Assembly: GCA_014084085.1 (NCBI GenBank)
Contig: NPFB01000018.1
Location: 1 to 64,000, forward strand
DNA: 64,000 nucleotides
Direction: 5' to 3'
DNA from: Hondaea fermentalgiana
Taxonomy: Eukaryota > Sar > Bigyra > Thraustochytrida > Thraustochytriidae
Shown here: positions 7,558-17,300 of the stretch, in pieces
Numbering within the stretch: the first letter of the stretch is position 1
How the letters are laid out: each line of letters starts with the position of its first letter
Notes under the pieces: generated by a model
Told to the model about the DNA's origin: nothing
The model's input: the letters and a program-made list of their open reading frames with translations, nothing else
The model's database searches: none
Program-made: the position numbers and the translations under genes

Positions 7558-10296
7558 ATGGCTTGGATTCAACCTGCTTTTCAAGACACTAAGACATCTC
7601 TCTCGAATCCACCTCCCTTGGCTCGCGCACACCATACATTGACCTGGCTGCCAGGCTCGCTTAATGATCTCGAGTCCAAAGATTCCCGTAGAAAGTGCGC
7701 TGTTCTTATTGGCGGTGCCAACCGAGAGACCCTCCTTGCCGACACTCATGTGCTCTCGCATCAGGATGGGCAATGGAAGTGGGAGGAGCTGCGCCTTGCA
7801 CCAAGCGGCTCGCGCAATGCTCTGACGCCACGAGCACGTCACTCTGCAGTGGCTATTCAAGGCAAACTCTTCGTTTTCGGAGGCATTGGTGGCGGAGAAG
7901 CCGTCTTCTCGCTCGATGTCGAAGCAAAGCGATGGCTGCGCCTGAAAACGACCGGTCGAGGCCCTTGTGCGCGCTTTGCGCACGCAGCAACATCAGTTCA
8001 AAACATTATGTACATTATTGGAGGCCACACTGGCACGTGGTTTGTCAATGACGTTTTCTGTCTCGACACGCTCACGAGGCGCTGGTCGCAAGTTCACATT
8101 CAATCATCGGTGCGCCTCCCGCCATCTCTTCATTGGACAGCCTGCACCGTGATGGGCAGCAAAATTCTGGTCTTTGGGGGCGCTCTCGGCACGCCTCTCG
8201 AGGATGCCTACGTGTTGCGACAACCCGACAGAGCATCGGCCGAATCAAATGAACGCGCTTTGGAGAACATGAGCCTCTCTGCTCAATCGAGTCGATCCTC
8301 TTTTGCGCTAGCCATGGAAGCAGCATCACAGCGTAATCTTCATAGAGGTCCCGAGGATGACCGAGCATGCCGATGGGTTCGCCTTCCACTTGCCTGCAAA
8401 CAAACAAAATGGCCTTGCATAGGATGTGATCACTCGGTTTTTAGCCGAGAAACACCCACAGGCCAGCAGATTGTCTATTTTGCAGGCACAACGCCACATG
8501 TTGCCCACAATGAGGCCGCCGCACCGAAAGCACGTTTGCGCGACGCCGATTATTCCGAAGAAAAGGCAATGTCAGTTATGTGGACCATTGATCTGCCAAT
8601 CGATGCAAATGATGAACAGACGTTGCTTTGGGAGATGCATTACCTGGCCGGAGAACAACCACCTGCTCGCGTGGGTACCCGCTGCGTGCTCATCTCAGAA
8701 CATGTTTCCTCCGAGCCAGCTCTTCTCTTTTTTGGCGGTACCCGGACAAAATTGCCTTTCGATATTTCATACAGAGTCCCGCGCTCGTCTTTGTCTTCGT
8801 CATCGCGCCAAGATCTCCTCACCAATCTCACGCACATTTGTGATCTAGCTGCTTTTGTACCATGCAAGCAGCTTCAGGCTGCATCAAAGCCCCCAGCCGC
8901 ACGAAGCGGCCATTCGTTCACTTGGGTCGGGCCCGACCCGAACAACCCGCACTTGGAATGCGCACTTCTCCTGGGTGGGGATTCCTGCGCATCAGGGAAG
9001 AATACCGTGTACTGGGACGCTCATTTGCTTGCTTTCAATCACAAGACGAACTTGTGGACCTGGCAATTTCCCCTCATTGACTTTTCACGAGGAAAAATCC
9101 CGCAAGCAAAACACCCCAAACCACGCCACACACCGTCGCTCATCATGCAGCAGCAAGAACATATCACATCAACGCGAGCTAGGAGCGCGCAAGACGATGA
9201 AAGAGGTACATCGAGAGAAATCCCACCACCATTCACTGCGCACTCTGCGACTCTTTTTGCTACACCATTCCCAAAACTGTTTGTCTTTGGCGGTGGTGAT
9301 CTTTTGACGACAAGTAGTGAACTATGGATCTTGCACATGAATGCCCAGTACTGGTCGTGGGAGAAGGGCACGCCGTGCCTTGAAAAGAAACCTCCAACAT
9401 TAGACGACTCATCAGCAACCTTGGACTGGCCTGGGGCCAGGGTAGGGCATGCAGCATGCCGACATCATGGGAAGCTTTATGTGATCGGCGGTGCATGCCC
9501 TAATGCAGACAAATCGCGCTCGAACAGTGCGTTCATGGGACAAAGTGACAACCAGCTATTGCTGAATGATATTTGGACGCTCGATGTCGATGCGCGCCTC
9601 GCAACTGCAACATCGGGCGATCGGCACCTGTTTCAGCAACTCCAATGGACGAGAATTTCTCATGCAGCAAAAGACGGAGTCTTTTTTCGGCCTCGCTTTG
9701 GCCACTCGTGCACATCTGTGCCCCTCATTGACAGCCTCGTCGTCTTTGGAGGTTGTGTGAAAGCTCATCATTCTAACTCTCCCATGTTGCTCGTTAATGA
9801 CCTCGTTGCCTTTCACACCGAACAACAAAACTGGGTTCGCTTAGGTGCCAACGAGGCGGCGGGCAAGCCTCCGTCGCCGCGCTATCAGCACTCCTGCACA
9901 CTCACGTTTGACGCGAATGCGGCCAGTGACTCTAGTGTTCGACTCTGTATCATGGGAGGCTTTGGATACACTTCACAATCCTCTTTCGATAACGCATCTG
10001 CAGTTGAGGAAGCCCGTATGCGTGTCGCTGGCCCACTCAAGGACGTTTTCATCTTTGACGTTCGACTGCGCACATGGAGCGAGGCCAAGATTGCCGGCGA
10101 GGCCCTTCCGCCTCTTTGGCGTCATGCTGCTTTTTCGCGTGCGTCGCAGCCCAGCGAACTGATTATCTTTGGTGGTACTCGACGCAAGAGGGATCATAAT
10201 GAGAATGAATTTCCACCGACATTTGAGGACTGCAACGAGATTTGGCGCCTCGACTCCACCTGGGAGTCTCCAACTCAAGCGTTGCTTTCGATGTGA
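7558..10296 (+). CDS. Large Kelch-repeat protein
   Basis: 912 residues from ATG 7558. An in-frame ATG at 7114 would add 148 residues of basic low complexity, so I prefer the internal start. The protein is a series of Kelch blades from about residue 90 to the C-terminus: R.RHSAV...KLFVFGG, ARFAHAATS...MYIIGG, LHWTACTV..KILVFGG, HSATLFATPFPKLFVFGG, ARVGHAACRHHGKLYVIGG, RFGHSCTS...LVVFGG, PRYQHSCTL....CIMGG, LWRHAAFS...LIIFGG. The blades have long inserts. Enough blades are visible for two propellers. There is no BTB, BACK, RING or membrane segment, so it is a Kelch-only scaffold whose partner cannot be told from sequence. The Spc25 gene lies head-to-head upstream. Confidence 0.8.
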   Translation: MAWIQPAFQDTKTSLSNPPPLARAHHTLTWLPGSLNDLESKDSRRKCAVLIGGANRETLLADTHVLSHQDGQWKWEELRLAPSGSRNALTPRARHSAVAIQGKLFVFGGIGGGEAVFSLDVEAKRWLRLKTTGRGPCARFAHAATSVQNIMYIIGGHTGTWFVNDVFCLDTLTRRWSQVHIQSSVRLPPSLHWTACTVMGSKILVFGGALGTPLEDAYVLRQPDRASAESNERALENMSLSAQSSRSSFALAMEAASQRNLHRGPEDDRACRWVRLPLACKQTKWPCIGCDHSVFSRETPTGQQIVYFAGTTPHVAHNEAAAPKARLRDADYSEEKAMSVMWTIDLPIDANDEQTLLWEMHYLAGEQPPARVGTRCVLISEHVSSEPALLFFGGTRTKLPFDISYRVPRSSLSSSSRQDLLTNLTHICDLAAFVPCKQLQAASKPPAARSGHSFTWVGPDPNNPHLECALLLGGDSCASGKNTVYWDAHLLAFNHKTNLWTWQFPLIDFSRGKIPQAKHPKPRHTPSLIMQQQEHITSTRARSAQDDERGTSREIPPPFTAHSATLFATPFPKLFVFGGGDLLTTSSELWILHMNAQYWSWEKGTPCLEKKPPTLDDSSATLDWPGARVGHAACRHHGKLYVIGGACPNADKSRSNSAFMGQSDNQLLLNDIWTLDVDARLATATSGDRHLFQQLQWTRISHAAKDGVFFRPRFGHSCTSVPLIDSLVVFGGCVKAHHSNSPMLLVNDLVAFHTEQQNWVRLGANEAAGKPPSPRYQHSCTLTFDANAASDSSVRLCIMGGFGYTSQSSFDNASAVEEARMRVAGPLKDVFIFDVRLRTWSEAKIAGEALPPLWRHAAFSRASQPSELIIFGGTRRKRDHNENEFPPTFEDCNEIWRLDSTWESPTQALLSM

Positions 10297-10934
10297 GTCT
10301 CCACAATAACAAAGCTGAAACTGGGACAGAGACATGGTCCCCATGTCGCTCTTTTCGAACTCTGGCTCCTTGGGTCCCAGGCTCATTCCATTCCATTCAA
10401 ATTTCAAGTAAATTTTCCAGGTCAAGAAAGGTTCTACAGCCTTGCTCGGCAAAGAAGTACACACCTTTTTTTTCTTCCTTATTTCCTCATCTCAAATGAA
10501 ATTGCGTTGCGCAAGTGTACCCACAGTGAGCGAGTGTTTTGCGGGTCCGCGCCGCAGGTCCGCGCCGGACCCCGCGCCGAGGGCGCCGAGAGCGCCGGCC
10601 GCGCACGGAGGGATGTGGCGGTGATGCGTTTTCGCGCGAGACGGGAACGTCGCAACGGCGGCAGGCCGAGAATCTCAAAGATCGATCGAGGGCGAGCATG
10701 AGAGCAGCAGAATCGTGATTGATTGATTGCTTGCAGTTGATTGAGCAGAGGACGTCAAATTCGCGAGCGCGCGCGCGAACAGGGCTCGATCTTGCTTGTC
10801 ATCGTTGTGGCGTCCTGGCGCGAGCACCAGCGCGGCCATACGCGGCGTCAGTATCGAGCTAAACTCGCTCCCTCGCCTTCCCGCCCGCGCGACCGGCCGA
10901 CAGACCGATCAACTAACCGAGCGGCTGGCTGACC
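10297..10934. other. Intergenic region upstream of the flagellar adaptor gene
   Basis: 638 bases with no credible gene. It contains a G/C-rich block (10540-10620), a GATT run near 10715-10730 and CGCG tracts. It presumably carries the Kelch gene's 3' end and the next gene's promoter. Confidence 0.5.
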
Positions 10935-12833
10935 ATGTCGAGGCTCATGGGCCCAACATGCAATGACAGTGTAACGGAGGCAGAGCTCTGCGAGCTCCGC
11001 GACAAGCTCGCTGCCATGGAGGCTGATCGAAGAGTGTACTACGAAAACTCCATGAAGACGATGAAGGAGAACAAGCGAATCATTGCAAGCCTCCGTGAGG
11101 CAAACAAACAACGACGCTGCGATTTGAAGGAAATGCGAAAGATTGGCGCACAGACGAAGCGCGCTCGAGAGATCCCGCATGCCGAGGAGCATGCCGATCG
11201 GCTCGAACAACACGTGACAACGATTCGAAAGAACCTTGATGCCATCACGGCCAACGTAGAGGCGCGTCGTGCGGAGCTGAAAACGCTGCGCGACGAGGCA
11301 GCCGAAATCGAAGCCAACACGACAGCACCCTGCGCGTCGGCGGCGACGCCCGAGCAGGCAAAACACATTCGATCACTCGAGAATCGCCTGGATAGATCGA
11401 TTATCAAGTTCAATGAAGCAAATAGTATTCGCAACACGTACGAGCAAATTGTGGCTCGTTTAAAGGAGGAGCGCGACAACTTTGATGCTCATTTTGCAGC
11501 CATGGAAAAAACCATCAAGGTCAAAGAGAAGGATCTTGTCGACCTAGAGACGCTCGGCGGTGATGCGCAGCAAGCGCGCGAGGTGGCCGAGCGCGAATTG
11601 AAGCGCGCAAGCGAACGCCTTGACACGGACCGCAAGCAGCGCGAACGCGAGCTCCGCATCAAGAGACAAACAGCAGAAGCCGCGGCTGACATGGTCGCAG
11701 GTGTGCTGCCGGGCCGACACAGCGTTTTGCAGCAGCGCGAAGGAAATGTTGATCGCAGCGAGAGCGCTGGAGTCGAGACTCGCATGCTTCAGGCCAATGT
11801 CATTGCCTCCATGCAATCGCGATCGGCATCGACTCAGCGAGAGCGTGCCTCCGAGGCTCTCGAGCATCACGAGGAAGCCATCATTCGTATCATGAAAATC
11901 ACTGGCGTCAGCGACGTAAATGAAATCGTATCCAAGATTGTGAACCAAGACCAAGCGCGCGCAAACCTCGAGGCGTTGCGATTGGACAATGCAGACAAGA
12001 TCGAGGAGCACAATGCGACGTTGCAAGCAATGCAAGGCGAGCGTGATCGAGCTCGTTTTACGGGGACCAAGCGTGTCGTCAATGCATCGCGCAAGCGTCT
12101 CGACGTGCTCGAGGACCAGCTCGAGGAGGCGAGAACGCACATGGATTCGTGGCGAGAAAAATTGCAAGCAGGAGCTACAGTCCTTGCGGATGTTCAAGCG
12201 GGTATTGGCCACTTGCTCAATAAGATCGCGCCAATGCAAACGACGGAACGCTTCACGTACACTTTGAACGAGGGCACCGTGATGCTTGCTGTCGAGCACT
12301 GCGACCGCGTTCTCACTACGGTACTCTCCCAGCTCGCGGCAGACAGTGGTACAAGCGACGCACTTTCTCTGCAGCGCTCAAACTCCGAGTCGCTCGTTAC
12401 CATGGACTCTATGCATGCTGCGCGTCCATACAACCAGCGCGTTCGCGTTGACGAGAGCCGTGGAGGCCCTCTCGCCTGGCAAAAGTCGCTCTCTTCATTG
12501 TGCCTCACGACCTCGCGCAAGAGCGAGGGTGGATCCGACGCGGAGAGCGGAAACGAATCCGACGGCGATGGCGGTGGAGATGACGACGACAAGATCGGCG
12601 CCAGGGTTTCTCGGGGGCGCAATCTAGGCGCGAAGACGAAGCAAGCGTCGAAAAAGTCCAAGAGCTCAAAGAGCGTCAAGCGCGGGACCCTTCCCGAGGA
12701 GGCAGGGGATCCGCTCTCGCGCTCACACATCAAGCAAGCTTCGCGCATCATCGTCCGGCAAAAGTCCTCTCCGGCCCGGGCCTCGCAGCCCCGCAAGGCG
12801 GCCACATCGTCGTCGCGCCATCCTGCACGGTAA
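10935..12833 (+). CDS. Outer dynein arm docking complex / adaptor protein (ODAD3/CCDC151-like)
   Basis: 632 residues, almost entirely coiled coil to about residue 490, then a basic Ser/Lys-rich tail with one acidic DGDGGGDDDD patch. The block at about 145-225 (LENRLDRSIIKFNEANSIRNTY..., then EQIVARLKEERDNFD) matches the conserved core of CCDC151 (ODAD3; Chlamydomonas ODA10). That family is needed to attach outer dynein arms to axonemal doublet microtubules. Family members are similar in length. CCDC63/CCDC114 (ODAD1) are close relatives and cannot be fully excluded. The gene implies that the organism builds motile flagella, as zoosporic stramenopiles do. The tail is unlike animal homologues and may be lineage-specific. 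Confidence 0.75.
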   Translation: MSRLMGPTCNDSVTEAELCELRDKLAAMEADRRVYYENSMKTMKENKRIIASLREANKQRRCDLKEMRKIGAQTKRAREIPHAEEHADRLEQHVTTIRKNLDAITANVEARRAELKTLRDEAAEIEANTTAPCASAATPEQAKHIRSLENRLDRSIIKFNEANSIRNTYEQIVARLKEERDNFDAHFAAMEKTIKVKEKDLVDLETLGGDAQQAREVAERELKRASERLDTDRKQRERELRIKRQTAEAAADMVAGVLPGRHSVLQQREGNVDRSESAGVETRMLQANVIASMQSRSASTQRERASEALEHHEEAIIRIMKITGVSDVNEIVSKIVNQDQARANLEALRLDNADKIEEHNATLQAMQGERDRARFTGTKRVVNASRKRLDVLEDQLEEARTHMDSWREKLQAGATVLADVQAGIGHLLNKIAPMQTTERFTYTLNEGTVMLAVEHCDRVLTTVLSQLAADSGTSDALSLQRSNSESLVTMDSMHAARPYNQRVRVDESRGGPLAWQKSLSSLCLTTSRKSEGGSDAESGNESDGDGGGDDDDKIGARVSRGRNLGAKTKQASKKSKSSKSVKRGTLPEEAGDPLSRSHIKQASRIIVRQKSSPARASQPRKAATSSSRHPAR

Positions 12834-13079
12834 GCCTGACGCGCGTGCTCCAAGGATCGAAAGCGCCACGTAACTTAGAATTTTCCAGCGCGTGCTTTGC
12901 GTGGCCCCCGCGACCTCCAGGCCTGCGAGGAGCGCGTGCGTCTGGCTGCGAGTCTTGCACGACGGACGGCCTTCTCCTCCGCTACGTGTGGGAGGCCGCC
13001 GCCGTGCACACCCTTTCGGCTTACCTTTTCTCGTAGGCAGTACGTAGACGGCACGGCAGCGGCGGCGGCCCAGGCTGGC

Positions 13080-13108
13080 CCCATCCATCCATCCATCCAT
13101 CCATCCAT
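13080..13108. repeat. (CCAT)n microsatellite
   Basis: Seven uninterrupted CCAT units. The complementary ATGG type recurs near 47222-47245. Confidence 0.9.
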
Positions 13109-14145
13109 ACACGCCTTAAAATACTGTAAACGCCAACGCTCGCTGCCTCCGCCTCCGTGATCGTATTCGTTGTTGTGTAGTAGCAGCCAGATCTTGCGCA
13201 GCCAGTGTGAAGCATGGTCCTTGGTTGGTGGTTTCTTGTCTTTTTTAATCCGGCTGGGCTTGTGCTTTCGCGTGCTTGCTCCCACGCTTGTTCCTGACAA
13301 GCAATGAAAAAGCTCATCGACGAGCAAAAGGTGTGTGCCCATTCACTCGCTCGCTCGCCCCGAGATACTGCACGCGCACTCGCTCGCGCACTCGCTCGAA
13401 AGCTCGCTCGAAAGCTCGCACGCCGGGCGGCTCGAAAGCTCGCTGGCGCGGCGCGGCGACCCTCTTGGTTGCTGTCGCCAGCGCGGCTGGGGCCGAGCTC
13501 GAGCGCTCCTCGCGTCGCAGCGCGCGGCGGCCGAGCTCTTCAGTCAAAATGGAGCGAGCCTCAGAAAAGCTCGAGTCCATTGCCCTGCGCGGGACACACC
13601 AAGGCTCCGCCAGGCCGGGCCGGGCCAGGCCAGGCCAGGCCGGCCTGCGCAGAGTTGCAGCTCGGCTAGCTCAGCTGTAGGCTACAGCGAGGGCTCGCTG
13701 GAGTCCGCAGAGAGAGCTGCGCGGCCTTTCGCGGGGCGCGGCTGCAGCGTTCTACCCCGCTTCACGCGCGCATGCGGCGCTTTTACATTCCATCCTGCGG
13801 CGGTCTGACTGACTCTAGCTCGACCCACTGACAGCAGCAGCGACCACGAGTGCGCGCGTGCACAACTTGAGCCACGCACCCGAGACGGGCGACACGAGCC
13901 GCGACGATCAGCAGGCCGGCCAGCACGCGAGCAAGCGAGCAAGCAAGCAAAGAAACGCACGTGCAGGCTCGCGGCGCGCCTCCCACTGCCCGCGGCGCGC
14001 TGGCTCGCCCCGCGCGGGCAGAGATCGCTCGGAGGGCCGCGGCGGCAGAGCACGCACGTGCCGCACGCGCGGCGCTCGCAGACAGTCAGTACCTTATCGC
14101 CGCGCTCGCAGCAGCGGTGCAGGCTGCGCGTCCACGGCGCGCGCA

Positions 14146-14165
14146 CGCTCGCTCGCTCGCTCGCT
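14146..14165. repeat. (GCTC)n microsatellite
   Basis: Five tetranucleotide units, followed by a GCAGAC hexamer repeat to about 14192. Confidence 0.85.
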
Positions 14166-14333
14166 GGCACGCGCAGACGCGCAGACGCGCAGCGAGGGCG
14201 AGCGGGGCGGGGGGGGCGGAGCGCGAGGCCCGCTGCTGCTCGGCGCGGCGGCAGGTCGGCGCGGATCTGATCTGATCCGAGTTGGCCGGGACGCAGGAGC
14301 GCGCTCGCAGGCTGAGAGGCAGGCAGAGGCACG

Positions 14334-17300
14334 ATGGACACGCTGCGGAGAGGCACGCTGCTGTGGCTGCCGGGCAAGCAGGGGAGCTATGAGCTGGGCG
14401 AGGTCTCGCAGCGCGAGGGGTCCATGCTGGGCGTCGACGTCCTCTCGACGCAGCAGAGCTTTACCCTCGATCTCGAGAGTCTCGATGTCAAAGTCTTCAA
14501 GGCCAACAAAGATGTGGTCGAGGACATGACGGCGCTCCGAAACCTGCACCTTCCGGGCATCCTTTACAATATTCGCGAGAGAGCCCTCGCGGACGAGCCG
14601 TACACCTTCATGGGCAATACCGTCCTGGTGGCCGTCAACCCGCTCAAACACATCGAGGCTCCAGAGGGTATTCTGGGCACTCGCAAGGCGCTCAATGCGC
14701 CCCACCCCTACGCCATCGCGGAGGTCGCCTTTCAGCAAATGAGCTTCGGCGCGGGACGAAGGCAAGACCGCAGAGACTCCCCCGTGAACCAGAGCATTCT
14801 GGTAAGCGGCGAGTCTGGCGCCGGTAAGACGGAGTCGTCCAAAATGGTGCTCGAGCATCTTGTGCACCGGTGCGTCAACGACGCGGATGGCGACGCGGGC
14901 GCCATAAGCCACCTGGACCGGCGGCTGTTGGACAGCAACCCAATCCTGGAGGCCTTTGGCAACGCGTCAACAAAGAGGAACCACAACTCTTCTCGTTTTG
15001 GTAAATTTCTCAAACTTCACTTTGAAAAAGGAGTGGGCGGACGCAGGACGGTGAACCCCCTTCAGCCGCTGCACATCTGTGGCGCCAGCATTGAAACTTA
15101 TTTACTCGAACGCTCGCGCGTGACCCTGCACGGCGAGGGTGAGCGCTCTTACCACATCTTTTACATGTTGCTTGCCGGCGCCTCGAGCGAACAGCGACTT
15201 GCCTACGACCTCGATCACGAGTTTGTCTTGACTCGCCCTAAAAAGCGACCAGCAGACCGCCCATTGCCCCGCAAAAGCGCGCACGGAATGCGCATCAGCC
15301 TCGAGCGTCTCGAAGCGCGGGACCTCGAAGGGTTCACGGAACTTTGCGAGAGTCTTAGCACCTTTAACATCCCGCCCTCGAGCAGCGATCCAGGAGCTAT
15401 TTCGCAAGAGCGCCTCTTTGGGATCGTTGCTGCCATGCTGCACCTTGGCAATGTTAGCTTCGAAAATGACGAGAACACGAGCGAAGGCTATGTAGCGCTC
15501 GTGCAGGACGAGGTCCCTCTGCAGACGGCAAGCGAGCTTTTGGGAGTCGACTCTAAAGACCTGCGTAACTCCATCATGGTCCGCAAGGTGAAAACCGTGC
15601 ACGAGCAAATTATTGTCAAGCGGGATGCGCGCGGCGCCAAGGATGCCGCAGACGCCATGGTCAAGTCTCTCTATGTGCAGCTCTTTGACTGGCTTGTGCG
15701 CCATATCACCAGTAGCTTTGGAAGTCCGACGGACCAGTCTGCGCTGGCGGATGCAAACTCAAAGAAGGAGGCTCCCGAGTCATTTTTTATTGGCGTTCTC
15801 GATATTTTCGGTTTCGAAGTGTTCTCGGTCAACGACTTCGAACAGCTTCTCATCAACTTTGCCAACGAAGCACTGCAAAGCTCCTTCAAGAAGCAAGTGC
15901 TAGAAGCAGAGCTCAAGCTGTACGCGTCCGAGGGCTTGCAGGTCCCGGACACTGATTTCGATTTCACGCCGGACGACATGTCGTGCATGAACCTTTTGCG
16001 CGGTATAAACAAGCGGGATCCAGGCGTTCTGGGCACGATTGATGCAGAGGGCCGTCAGCCGCAGCCCCTCGATGAGAAAATGTGCGCTCATCTGCACCGC
16101 GCCTTCAAAGGGCATCCCAAATTTCCCACACCGCACCCACGCGATCAGCGCACGACCTTTAAGATTCTGCACTTTGCTGGCGAAGTCAAATATACCGTGG
16201 GCAGTTTCATCGAAAAGAACTCGGACAAAATGCCTGCCGAGGTGAACGATCTCTTTGAGCAAAGCGCCAACGTGCTCGTCAAGGAAATGTTCCCCCGCAT
16301 CGAGGATGATCGGCGACGCAACTCCACGGACCGCGCCGCGGCGCGCGCTGGACGCGCTGTGCGCAACATTTCCACCACAATTATTTCGGGCTTTCGCGAG
16401 CAAATGGATGAACTCCTGGACACCCTTGGCGGCACGCGGTGCTCGTACATTCGCTGCATCAAACCCAACCCGACCATGCGGCGTAGGGGAGGCGATGCAT
16501 TCGAGGAGGTCCTCTTTGATCAAGAAGATGATGAGCTGGATGGCGAGGAGGATGACGATGACAACGACGACGCCAACGACGATGCGTCTGCGCGAGCAGC
16601 AAAAGCCGCGCGCTGGTTTGACAACCCCTTTGTCTCTTCGCAGCTCGAAAACCTAGGCATTCCACAAACAACCAAGGTGATGCAGCTCGGGTTTCCCACT
16701 CGCGTTCCCTTTGACTTTCTCTTGAGTAGCTACAAGAGCATGCTCCCTGCCGAGGTCTTGCGCGTTTGGGAGACCATTGGCGAAGGCAATGACCGCGCGT
16801 TCATCAAAGCACTGTTCTTTGCCTTTCACATTGAACCTTCCACCTACAAGCTAGGATTGACCAAGGTGTTTTTTCGCTCGGGCATGCTCGACCAGCTCAC
16901 CCAAGTGCTCGATGCAGCAACGTCAAAATCGCTCGACGAAGAGGTCGTTCAGCGATTTCGAGGATCATTTGCGCGCCAACTGTGGCGCAGAACTCTGGCC
17001 AAGGTTCGGGCCGTCAAGGAGTTCGAAGACCTCCTCGCGTTTTGCCAAAAGCGCAACAGCGCCTCCACCATCATCCAGCGTCTTGCCCGACGCAAAGTGG
17101 CCGAAATGGAGGCCAAGGCCGAACTTGCGCGCCAACGCGAACTCAAGCAAAAGCGTGAACAGGAAGAGAAAAAGGAACAAGCCCGTCTCGCGGCCAAGCG
17201 CGAGGCCGCCGCGCAAAAGGCCGCCGCAGAAGCCGAGCAGCAAAGACTCCGCGAAGCCGCGGATCTCAAAGCTCGCGCCGAGCTCGAGTCGGAAATGAGA

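Larger units (their letters stand above)
12834..14333. other. GC-rich intergenic region upstream of the myosin gene
   Basis: 1500 bases without a believable gene. All six frames here give Arg/Ala/Ser-rich low complexity. It contains a CCAT run (13080-13108), diverged CTCGAAAG-type repeats (about 13376-13445), a CAGGC/CGGGC block (13610-13642) and a GCTC run (14146-14165). The promoter and leader of the myosin gene must lie in its right part. Confidence 0.55.
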
